From Brachypterus glaber (Eukaryota > Arthropoda > Insecta > Coleoptera > Kateretidae), in NCBI GenBank assembly GCA_958510825.1, contig OY294054.1:13019037-13083036 (forward strand): a DNA stretch of 64,000 nucleotides, in the 5' to 3' direction. Under the pieces are notes generated by a model. That model had not been told where the DNA came from and did not search any database. It saw only the letters and a program-made list of their open reading frames with translations. Numbering within the stretch: the stretch's first letter is position 1; every line of letters begins with the position of its first letter. Below are positions 55,982 through 64,000 of this stretch, piece after piece. The position numbers and the translations under genes are program-made.

Positions 55982-56391
55982 AATTTTCGTAGGTTAAATC
56001 GTACACTTTTCGCGATTTCGATAGTAGCATTTGCAATTTCGGAGAGATTTGTAGGTGTATAAACCATATATTCTTCTTCAATCATTTTTAATCAATTTCA
56101 CACAAGGTTTTTGCACAGAATCTCGAGTCAACCACCTGTTTACATAATAAACAAACAAGTTTGAAGTATGGCTGTCATCAAAGTCAAAGAGTGCTGCCGC
56201 GAGTGGTGGTTTTGCTAACTAACTTTTTTTACGGCGTACAACAATGAACTCATTTTTTTACTGTAAAAAAAAATAGATCACTTCTAAATAGTGTGTTCAG
56301 TTATAAAATATGAACATTTTAGTACGCTTGAAGACAGATTTTTTGAAATTAATGAATTTACTCAAATTGAATTTTCTATTCGACCATATAC
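55982..56391. other. Unassigned DNA
   Basis: Nothing recognised. Confidence 0.4.
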
Positions 56392-56720
56392 AGGGTGTCC
56401 CATTAACTTTCCTACAGGCATTATCTTGAAAACTGGAAACAACAACAAAAATCTAAAAAGTAGATCAATTAGATACTTTCAGTAAGCGTTCTATTTGTGT
56501 AATCGGTAAGGTTTTAAAACTCACCCCCTAACCCCCAGCAACCCCAACTTTGAAATCTTAAATAGCAATATGGGTCATGTGATGATTATTTAAAAGGTAT
56601 TTTTATTTTAATTAAAATTAATTTATAATTTTTAAACGAAGCCCCCTTTCCATTAAAAACCCCTAATGGGGGTGTGAGTTTAACACCAAATTTAAAAAAA
56701 CTTCTTATTACAAACAAATT
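56392..56720 (+). repeat. ACAGGGTGTCCC-type repeat terminus
   Basis: ATACAGGGTGTCCCATTAAC opens a segment with AAACTCACCCCCTAACCC and CCCCCTTTCCATTAAAAACC. The C-rich boxes are like those of the 53.4 and 63.9 kb repeat. The other end was not found. Confidence 0.45.
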
Positions 56721-56861
56721 ATCGTAAAATTGCGGAAACACATAACACATAAAGCAGCTGATTTATTTTAAATTTTGATATGTAGGCGCTGCTGCCAATT
56801 CTACTTTCAAATAATTATAATCGAGAAAGAGGTTGACTGCCAGAGTGGTCGTAATACTAGC

Positions 56862-57012
56862 TAAGGCCTATCCAGAAGCTTGCAAAAGAACATAAAACAT
56901 AAGAATGCTATGCTGTGATTGGCGTACAAGATACATGGCGGCACATCAAGCCAATCACGGCATCGCATTGTTATGTACTATGCTCTGATGCGAGCCTGTG
57001 GATAAGCCCTTA
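56862..57012. mobile_element. 151-bp foldback MITE, copy 3
   Basis: TAAGGCCTATCCAGAAGC ... GATAAGCCCTTA. Inverted relative to copies 1 and 2, with both terminal arms well kept (GGCCTATCCAGAAGCTTGC / GCGAGCCTGTGGATAAGCC), so it best defines the family. Confidence 0.85.
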
Positions 57013-57618
57013 GGTTCTTTTAAATCTTATGCTGCTTGTCGAAAAAAAACAAAACAATATTTTGCGTTATCGTTAAATTACGTTTCTAATCGTTAAAAAA
57101 GGACAAAACGAAATTTTACCTTTAAGCTCGTTTACGTTTTTAGTCCCTTTAAGCAGTATTCCATAAATACTGAATATGTAGCAATAAATCGAAAATCCTG
57201 TAGGATAAATTCCCAGGGTGGTCGTCTATATGCATGTAAAGGAGTTGCAGCAGGATTCTGTTTTTAGTCAAGCAGGGTTGAAAATGTGGAACACTTCAAA
57301 CAAATTGTTCGCAACAAAATAAATAGGTAACAAATAAGATAATTATGCTATTACAATTTCCAATATATTACCCATATTACCTTACTAAATGTTGCTTTTG
57401 CCTTTATTATTTACCATTTCATTTTTTTTCCTAATGTGTTATCAAAATTAATAGGGAGCCCTAACTACGGTTTGTGTAGCACAACAAGTCCAAACTTATT
57501 TGGGGCTCTCCATGATTCCGTACAAGTTGAAAAAGTAAGTAATAATAATTATAATTTATATTTACATTCCTTATGAAGACTTTTAGCCTTATTTGCATTT
57601 AGTATGGACAGAAATAAA
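57013..57618. other. Unassigned AT-rich DNA
   Basis: Nothing recognised. Confidence 0.4.
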
Positions 57619-57744
57619 TGGTTTACCCAGTTACTAACACTTAACTAACTAAGAATTTGACCAATGAAAAGTCATAATTATTTGACCTATTTAATTTCAT
57701 TGGTTAAAACCTTAGTGAGTTTGCTGTTAATGATTGGGTAAATC
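57619..57744. mobile_element. 126-bp palindromic MITE, copy 2 (partner at 19.0 kb)
   Basis: TGGTTTACCCAGTTACTAAC and GTTAATGATTGGGTAAATCA at the ends; AACTAAGAATTTGACCAATG pairs with CATTGGTTAAAACCTTAG. Nearly the whole length folds back. Confidence 0.75.
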
Positions 57745-57780
57745 ATTCTTAAGATTTGATTTTTTAAAAGCGCTCAGTAA

Positions 57781-58310
57781 GTAAAATGTAAGCCATCATC
57801 AGATAAAACTTTTAAAGAGATGCCCTGACCTATTTAAGTTTTTAGACAACCTATTTTTGTATACTTACTACTTTTGGTATTTGGTAAAATGTAAGCCATC
57901 ATCAGGTAAAACTTTAAAGAGATGCCCTGACCTATTTAAGTTTTGAGACAACCTATTTTTGTATACTTTCTTTTTACTTCTTTTGGTATTTGGTAAAATG
58001 TAAGCCATCATCAGATAAAACTTTAAAGAGATGCCCTGACCTATTTAAGTTTTTAGACAACCTATTTTTGTATACTTTCTTTTTACTTCTTTTGGTATTT
58101 GGTAAAATGTAAGCCATCATCAGATAAAACTTTAAAGAGATGCCCAGACCTATTTAAGTTTTTAGACAACCTATTTTTGTATACCTACTACTTCTTTTGG
58201 TATTTGGTAAAATGTAAGTCATCATCAGATAAAACTTTAAAGAGATACCCTGACCTGTTGAAGTTTTTAGACAACCTATTTTTGTATACCTACTAGTTCT
58301 TTTGGTATTT
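57781..58310. repeat. ~107-bp minisatellite, five units
   Basis: GTAAAATGTAAGCCATCATC begins units at 57781, 57884, 57993, 58102 and 58207 (periods 103, 109, 109, 105). Length differences arise mainly in the TACTTTCTTTTTACTTCT segment. Units are more than 90% alike by eye. Confidence 0.92.
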
Positions 58311-58396
58311 TTTAGATACCGAGGTAGATACAAACTTTTAGGCTTGGAGTTGAATACAACATTTAAACTACTACTTTTAAAAATATATATTTATTT

Positions 58397-58604
58397 AAAA
58401 AACAACTTGACTAAGTAATCAGTGTAATGACTTAAAATTTTCACCTAGCGCTTTCGTTATATAAACATCATCAGGGCAAGGCCTTGTCAGGGCTTCCTAC
58501 ATCAATGCAACAGTTGAACATATATGTATATAACTAAACAATTTACATTAAACATATATGTATATAACTAAACAATTTACATTACTTAGTCAAGTTGTTT
58601 TTTA
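58397..58604 (-). mobile_element. Penelope-like element fragment
   Basis: AAAACAACTTGACTAAGTAA (58397-58418) and its inverse TTACTTAGTCAAGTTGTTTT (58582-58604) bound a segment holding a hammerhead-like core and a 34-bp tandem pair (58517-58550 and 58551-58584, ACATATATGTATATAACTAA). Hammerhead-type ribozymes with a minimal helix III are known from the terminal repeats of Penelope-like retroelements, hence the call. No reverse transcriptase or GIY-YIG sequence is present here. Confidence 0.5.
58441..58480 (-). ncRNA. Candidate minimal type I hammerhead ribozyme
   Basis: On the minus strand CTGATGA (58474-58468) is followed by T, the stem-loop GTT-TATAT-AAC, then GAA (58455-58453), then the palindrome AGCGCT (58452-58447) serving as a loop-less helix III, then A (58446) as the cleavage-site base. 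Helix I could form between CTTGCC upstream and GGTGA downstream with five pairs, two of them G-U. All invariant core bases are present. Weak points: short helices and one extra U before helix II. Confidence 0.5.
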
Positions 58605-58839
58605 TTATTTCAACACTGTGTACTGTCACAAACCCAAATTTATATATTTATTTATCTTTAGTTATACAGGAACCTCCATTTGAAGGTAGTTTGTACCGAA
58701 CACTGTTTCAAATTATAACAATAAAAGATAGTATAGGGTCAACTAATATATCAATCACCTGTCATAGAACTAAAACATTATAAATGTACGTAAATCTGTG
58801 AAAATAAACAGATTACTGCAAATTTAAATAATTACCTAC
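58605..58839. other. Unassigned AT-rich DNA
   Basis: No recognised feature. Confidence 0.4.
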
Positions 58840-60000
58840 CATTAAATCTTAAATACACATCATTTATTTTATTAGAGTTGAAATGAACATGGTTTATTAA
58901 AGTTAAGTACTTCAAATGACTACTTCTGAAAACATTTAGTCAGGTACTAATTTGCAGTTAGGGATTTAACCATATATATTTTTTTAATTAGTTAAATATG
59001 AGCCATTATCAGATATAATTTTCAAATGAGTACCTATCTTATTATTGATACAATTATTTTTTACATGACAATATTTAGTCCGTACTTTTAAATTTAAAAA
59101 TGTTTTGTTGCTTGGGGGCAAAACTACTAGTGTTAATAATAAATTTTTGATATGTTTTTAAAATGTGGCGTAAATGTGTTAAAAAAGAAAATTGCCCTCT
59201 TTTTGAATAAACAAGTATATACTATTATCCGTGCCTGAAATATACTGCAGTGACTCATTTGAAAAAGTGTGCTAAAAAGCAAGGATCGTACCGATTCCGG
59301 TGCGGTTCGCGTAACTCCGCCTGAGGGAAATCCCTTATACGAGAGCAGCATAATACGTTTTAGGCATTAGTCACTGCGTTCTAATTCAGACACGGAGAAT
59401 ATTAAATCCTAAATGAACTCTACTTATTTTAAAATTGAAATGAACTTGGATTATTACATTTACTTTAAATGACTACATATAAACACATTTTGTTAGTCCC
59501 CAATTTTTATTTGAAATCTACTTTTATAAGCAGAGAACAAGATATGTTAGTTTTTGCATTTTTTAATTAGAAAAAACTTCAGACTTTAGTACTCTGAGAT
59601 TTACTTGTCTCTCCCCTGGAGTCAAAAAATTGCAAAAATACAAATAAAAATATTTTACCCGCTTAGGAAGCATCCTATAGGTTACTTCATATTCACAAAT
59701 AAATATTCTGTATTTTTGCAGTTTTTTGATTCCAGAAAAGAGACAATTGAATGGAATACCAAATATTTACCCGAAAATATGTACTTATATAAGTCACCTC
59801 TCCTTGGCGAATTAAAACATAAATGTGCGAAAATGAAGAAAATTGCCCTCTATTTAAATAAGTAAGTACATACTATTAAATCTTAAATGTACACCATTTA
59901 TTTTAAAGTTGAAATGAACATGGATTATTACATTTACTTCAAATGACTACATATGAAAACATTTAGTCAGTGTCTAATTTGCATTTAGGGTGTTATTCCT
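58840..60000. repeat. Three loosely tandem repeat units
   Basis: ATTAAATCTTAAAT followed by TTTATTTTA, AGTTGAAATGAAC, TGGATTATTACATTTAC and TCAAATGACTAC occurs at about 58840, 59401 and 59876. Units 2 and 3 are also preceded by GAAAATTGCCCTCT (59190 and 59838). Unit 2 is interrupted by an insertion at 59228-59399. Confidence 0.7.
59228..59399. mobile_element. 172-bp inverted-repeat insertion
   Basis: TCCGTGCCTGAAATATAC with GCAGTGACTCA is inverse to TAGTCACTGCG... TCAGACACGGAGAA. TATTA flanks both sides (59223-59227 and 59400-59404). The third tandem unit reads ACTATTAAATCTT without interruption. The interior is G+C-rich (GATTCCGGTGCGGTTCGCG) against the AT-rich host. Confidence 0.75.
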
Positions 60001-60054
60001 GCTGTCAGTCAGCGCTATCAGCAGAAACGCCCTTCGTTTTTGTCACACATCATA

Positions 60055-60344
60055 CTTCATATTCGCTAAATGAAGACTACAACTTTCATAAGGAGAAATA
60101 CTTAAAATACGTAGCGTACTTATGGAGAGGGGGGTATCGCTAAGCTTTGCGATGCGTTATTACATTACATTACATTTTTGTTTAACCTCGTACTATTCTA
60201 CTTCATATTCGCTAAATGAAGACTACAACTTTCATAAGGAGAAATACTTAAAATACGTAGCGTACTTATGGAGAGGGGTATCGCTAAGCGTTACGATGCG
60301 TTATTACATTACATTACATTTTTGTTTAACCTCGTACTATTCTA
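60055..60344. repeat. 144-146-bp tandem duplication beside SINE E
   Basis: CTTCATATTCGCTAAATG starts both units (60055 and 60201). Each ends in TTTTTGTTTAACCTCG and TACTATTCTA, which is the 3' end of the SINE. The second unit runs on into the rest of SINE E. Confidence 0.85.
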
Positions 60345-60583
60345 CTTAATTAAGCATCCCCTAAGTCCAGGACTTGTGTGGGCTAGTCGTAGAGGGAATC
60401 ACCGGCTTTAATTGACTCTCGAACCAATTTATAGGGAGAGTCTGCTTCGCTTACGCCTTCGCCAAATTTCAATTATTAATTAACTGAAAAAGACAAATCG
60501 GCGCCGGTGAGAATCGAACTCACGCTATTTTGGGTAGTAAACTCTTCAAGTACGACGCGGTAGTCCACTACACCAATCCTCCT
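60320..60583 (-). mobile_element. tRNA-derived SINE, copy E, with a different head
   Basis: The body and TTCGATTCTCAC B-box match the other copies, but the 5' head reads GGAGGATTGGTGTAGTGG and ACTACCGCGTCGTACTTG instead of the GGGAGGCATAGCG head, and the region between the boxes is longer. So one SINE body is joined to two tRNA-like heads in this genome. The tail is not (CAAA)n but a T-rich stretch preceded by ATTACATTACATTACA. Confidence 0.8.
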
Positions 60584-61229
60584 TATAAGGGGGAGGGGGA
60601 AGAAGAGACTAATGTAGCGTTACGTAACGCTCTTTATTATTTATAAGGGAATAAAAGCGGTTTGTTTTTTACCCAAAAAAAAAAATTAATGGGGTCTTGG
60701 ATGATAGCATTACGTATTTATGGGAGGTAAGTCTTCAAAATTTAGAAAATTTTGCATTACGTATGTAAAGTATGACCTCAAAGGGTTAAGCGTCATTTTT
60801 GGCATATTTTGTATGGAATCGGTAGCAGGACTCGTACTTGATCTACTTAACCTCAAAATAACGACGGTTCCGTAAAAAATAAATCAAATTTTTGTTCTTC
60901 CTGAAAAATCGAGTTTTACCCCTTATGAATATTGCTCTTCGACTGGGCTTTCATTAATTTGTGCAATGAAGGCAACACAATTAGCAATATGTTGCCAATT
61001 ATTCATTCTATTCCACCCCCTACCGTTTGCGCTTTAACTCACTATGGTTTATGTTATGCCGCCCTTTCATGTAATGTTCATTTGAATCTTATTGTTCCAA
61101 AGGCCGAGAAACAAACTTGAAAAATATACAATAAAAACACTTTTCCCTTTAGTCCATACAAAAGGTTAAAAAAATGTTTCAAACATTTTTTTTTCAACTG
61201 AAAAAGTATACATTTATTTATCAAAAAAC
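60584..61229. other. Unassigned DNA
   Basis: GTAGCGTTACGTAACGCTC (about 60614-60632) holds an exact dyad related to the TTACGTAACGC box of the 50.8-kb MITE. No gene recognised. Confidence 0.45.
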
Positions 61230-61480
61230 AAAAAAAAATAGTTTTTTTTTTATTTTCCGCCTTTCCAACCCGATTTTTACCAAACCCAGTTCTAACCAAG
61301 AACTTTGGATAAGGACTGTGTTCCAAATTTGAAGTTTTTTGCTCAAATCATTCACAAGTTAATGTGGTCACGAATTTTTCCCGGTCAGACCGACAAATAA
61401 ATTGACCGAAGACACACCGAAAGACCGAAAGACAGACCTGCAGACAGACCGACAGAACAGAACAATTTTAAAGGGTCCTT
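61230..61480 (-). repeat. GACAGACC-bearing repeat, copy 9
   Basis: CCAACCCGATTTTTACC, TTTGCTCAAATCATTCACAA and GAAAGACCGAAAGACAGACC, with further CAGACAGACCGACAG to 61453. The tract has drifted to GACCGAAA units. Confidence 0.65.
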
Positions 61481-61499
61481 GAGTTACTAGTATTGTGCT

Positions 61500-61725
61500 C
61501 ACAAATTTTCCCACTGTAATAAAATAGTAATTACACATAATTCTGCATGTAAATGTGATTCAATGCAAGTACATGTAAAATTTACTAGATTTTACATGTA
61601 ATATTACAATTGTGCCTGTAATTTTACAATTTTGCATGTAATTTTAAAATTTTATATGCATATTACACGTAAAATTACATGTAAAATCTAGTAAATTTTA
61701 CAGAGTTCACTATAAAAAATAAATA
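61500..61725. repeat. ATTTTACATGTAA-rich palindromic tract
   Basis: ACATGTAAAATTTACTAGAT and ATCTAGTAAATTTTAC are inverse. TTACATGTAAAAT words recur throughout. Confidence 0.7.
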
Positions 61726-61748
61726 TGTAAATTTCCATGCTAAATCAT

Positions 61749-61972
61749 AGGTAATGTGTTGCCATGCAGAGATAAGTAAAAGTTACAAGATTTTACATGT
61801 AATTTTACGATTATATATGTAAATTACATGTAATATTACATAAAATTGTAAAATTACTATTTTATATTAATATTACATCTAAATTATATTTAATATTCAT
61901 ATAAAATTGTAAAATTACATATAAAATCTCGTAAATTTTACTTGTACGTACATGACAACACATTACCTATAA
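61749..61972. mobile_element. 224-bp palindromic MITE with GGTAATGTGTTG ends
   Basis: AGGTAATGTGTTGCCATGC and CATGACAACACATTACCT are terminal inverse repeats, with AAGTAAAAGTTACAAGATTT / AATCTCGTAAATTTTACTT inside. The core repeats the ATTTTACATGTAA word of the previous tract, suggesting the two are related elements lying side by side. Confidence 0.7.
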
Positions 61973-61975
61973 TTC

Positions 61976-62922
61976 TATTTATCTTTTACAATGCAGACCG
62001 ACAGACCAATCGACATAAACATCCCATCGCGTTGCTGTAGTCGGGTAAAAACAGAGCGGAAAGGTCTTCCCTTTCTTGAAAATGAAATTAAGAAAATATG
62101 CATTTGAAATTTAAACTTTGTCAGATTTTGGAACCGGAGGATTTATTTTATGCCTCCCTATGTACATACATACATACATAATCTAAGTACAAGCGACACA
62201 TTAGGATCTCTTATACAAATTGTTCTACCCTTAAAAAGACAAGAGATGAGTTTTAGACAATTTCTTTAGGAGTTTGTCTGAATTAGTTATGATTTTACCG
62301 CCAGTTTTTAGCATTTACTATTTACCCCTCATTTTTTAAATTTATGTGAACCTTAATACATTTTTATTACCTATTTTAAAATTACCCCATACATGTAAAC
62401 ATTTTTATTTGAAAAGCACTGGAACAAAAATTCTGCTTTAAATAGTTATAACTATTTGTTTATTCATAAATGAATGAAAAATATATAAAAATTTTAATTT
62501 AAAGATATATGCGTTAAATTAAAAATTAATAAATTAAAAAAGTCCAAACGTGTATTTGTGTTACACATATTGTGTACCTATATACAATTGAGAGTGCGTC
62601 AATAGTATAATAAAACGAGTATTTTATACTATTTTTTTATTTGAGTGGTTTTTATAAAAAAAACAAACATATGCATTTGGGGAAATTTGTACTTTTCAAA
62701 TGATTGGCAAAACTGTAATAAACGTTTTTTTCTATAGTTCTAAAAACAATAAACGATGTTCGTTTGTCCTGTTGCCAAACAAAGAAAAAACAAATTTGTA
62801 TGCTCATGGGCGCTCATTAAAAATATAATGCAAAAGTGTGCACTATTAGATATGCCATCCTGTATAAAATTTTAAAATACATTAAAAAAATTACTATATT
62901 ATTTTTTACAGTGTATGTAGAA
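61976..62922. other. Unassigned AT-rich DNA
   Basis: A short (TACA)n tract at about 62162-62178. ACAGTGT near 62909 resembles the MITE terminus. No gene recognised. Confidence 0.45.
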
Positions 62923-63129
62923 TTATTTTCCGTAACCCCCATCTGTGGATCCCCCTTGGCAGTATTTAATGGCTTTTAAGTCAAGTCGCGATTGATCTTG
63001 GGCCCTTCTAGCGTATCCCTCTACCGAGGGATCCCGAGACCTTTCGTTTAGATGTCTCGCCACTAGGTGGTATACCTGTCGGGTTTCAGATCTTGTTTCA
63101 GGAGCTTTTTCAACAAAACGTATTATCAC
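62923..63129 (-). other. Open frame of coding-like composition, unassigned
   Basis: Between stop codons the minus strand encodes about 68 residues with mixed, charged composition (RSETRQVYHLVARHLNE, VEGYARRAQDQSRLDLKAI, ending GGYGK). The segment is clearly richer in G+C than its flanks. No ATG opens it. It could be an exon, a piece of a transposon protein, or chance. I recognise no family, and the upstream bases are not a convincing splice acceptor. Confidence 0.25.
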
Positions 63130-63409
63130 TTAGATAAGGTCGTTACATGTCATGCTTCTCGTACCATAGTATACTCTTCAAACTTGATGATACAAACATA
63201 TTTTTTCGAAATCAAAATGATTTTTTCAATTTTTTTTCTTATTTTTTTTCCAAAAAAGGTTTTTCATTTATTTTTGAAAAAAAAATATATATATTTTATA
63301 AAATATATCAGTGATATAATATCATCGATACTATATTACTTTATTAAGTGTCATACTACACACAGAAAAATATCCTAATATATTCAATATATTATTTATT
63401 TAAAGTACC

Positions 63410-63640
63410 TATTTCTAAAACTTGTGACCGTGCGGTCCAAAAGTCACCTCCCCCCTCTTAACTATTGAACGAGTTGAAATATCGACTTCAAAGCAGCACC
63501 TATATAAGACAACTATACTTAATATTTTCAGCTCTTAAAATGTAGGCACGTGGCATGGGAGGGATTTTTTTTAATTGGTAAGGGGGGTGTGTAATACATC
63601 ATTTTAACCTTATAAAATTCTGTATTTAGCTATATGCTTC
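63410..63640 (-). repeat. C-rich repeat arm, related to 53.35-53.57 kb
   Basis: In complement it gives AATTTTATAAGG, CACACCCCCCTTACC, CCTCCCATGCCACG, TAAGAGCTGAAAATATTAA and TTAAGAGGGGGGAGG, in the order of the 1,465-bp unit's right part (ACTTTATAAGC ... GAGGGGGGCTGGC). Confidence 0.65.
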
Positions 63641-63874
63641 TTATTATTTTTTTCTTGGGTGTAAAATAGGGTAGAAAATGGGTATTTTCGTCAAAATTTC
63701 TTAAAAAAAAATCAAACAATTTTTATAAAATTAGTTATTTTATGTTGCAAAAACGTAAATTATACTTTAAAACTAATTTTATTTAATATAATTCAAAATT
63801 TACAAAAAAAACTCAAAAAAAAATTGAAAAATTAAAACCTTAAAAAAAGTTTAAAAAATAAATAAATATATAGT

Positions 63875-64000
63875 TAAATAAAGAATTTTATAAGCTTTAA
63901 AGTTATGTACACACGACCCCCTTTCCATTTAAAAAGTCTCCCCCCATGCCCCCCTTTCCACGTTTTAAGAGCTGAAAATATTAAATATATGCGAAAAGAT
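63875..64000 (+). repeat. C-rich repeat arm, opposite orientation, runs off the window
   Basis: ATTTTATAAGCTTTAAAG, CGACCCCCTTTCCATTT, TTAAGAGCTGAAAATATTAA. It is the inverse of 63410-63640, so the two are probably the terminal arms of one element whose right end lies outside. Confidence 0.65.

Noticed and set aside
57781..58310. CRISPR-like spaced repeats
   Set aside because: The whole ~107-bp unit repeats with no unique spacers, and the setting is eukaryotic.

Overview
The window looks like nuclear, non-coding DNA of an arthropod, most likely an insect. It is strongly AT-rich and has no intact gene of ordinary length. It is packed with short inverted-repeat elements (MITE-like), non-LTR retrotransposon remnants whose peptides resemble insect Jockey, I/R1-like and CR1-like elements, a tRNA-derived SINE family, tetranucleotide tracts and tandem arrays. 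The species cannot be fixed from this sequence. There is no sign of bacterial gene organisation, no rRNA gene, no CRISPR array and no convincing host exon.

Layout. 0.8-2.6 kb: two abutting inverted-repeat elements. 3-7 kb: dispersed repeat arms and a MITE split by a second element that carries a perfect 39-bp-stem hairpin. 8.4-9.8 kb: a 'TCTCG' element (hAT-like ends) interrupted by an 849-bp TA-flanked element. 10-17 kb: foldbacks, a 776-bp palindrome and copies of a GACAGACC-bearing repeat. 17.8-18.7 kb: a decayed RNase H end of a non-LTR element with a (TATTG)n tail. 18.8-32 kb: inverted-repeat elements, including a three-layer nest at 25.1-26.5 kb and a TTAA-flanked element at 28.7 kb whose empty site survives at 18.83 kb. 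32.6-39.2 kb: SINE copies, a Jockey fragment, two large MITE copies and two more TCTCG copies. 40-49 kb: more foldbacks, a CR1-like reverse transcriptase remnant (46.3-47.4 kb) and a MITE seated at the centre of another palindrome (48.8-49.2 kb). 50.5-55.0 kb: a ~391-bp tandem array running into a 1,465-bp, apparently identical tandem duplication. 55.5-64 kb: SINEs, MITEs, a ~107-bp minisatellite, a Penelope-like fragment with a candidate hammerhead ribozyme, and inverted arms related to the 53-kb repeat.

No genes act together here. The region is best read as a layered record of insertions. Several insertions can be ordered, and some target sites checked, because an uninterrupted relative of the host repeat lies in the same window. 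I did not find a new enzymatic or defence system. The most interesting items are the candidate ribozyme, the filled/empty TTAA pair, the insertion at a palindrome's dyad, the perfect hairpin at 6.4 kb and the recent 1,465-bp duplication. All repeat boundaries and identities were read by eye, without alignment software.
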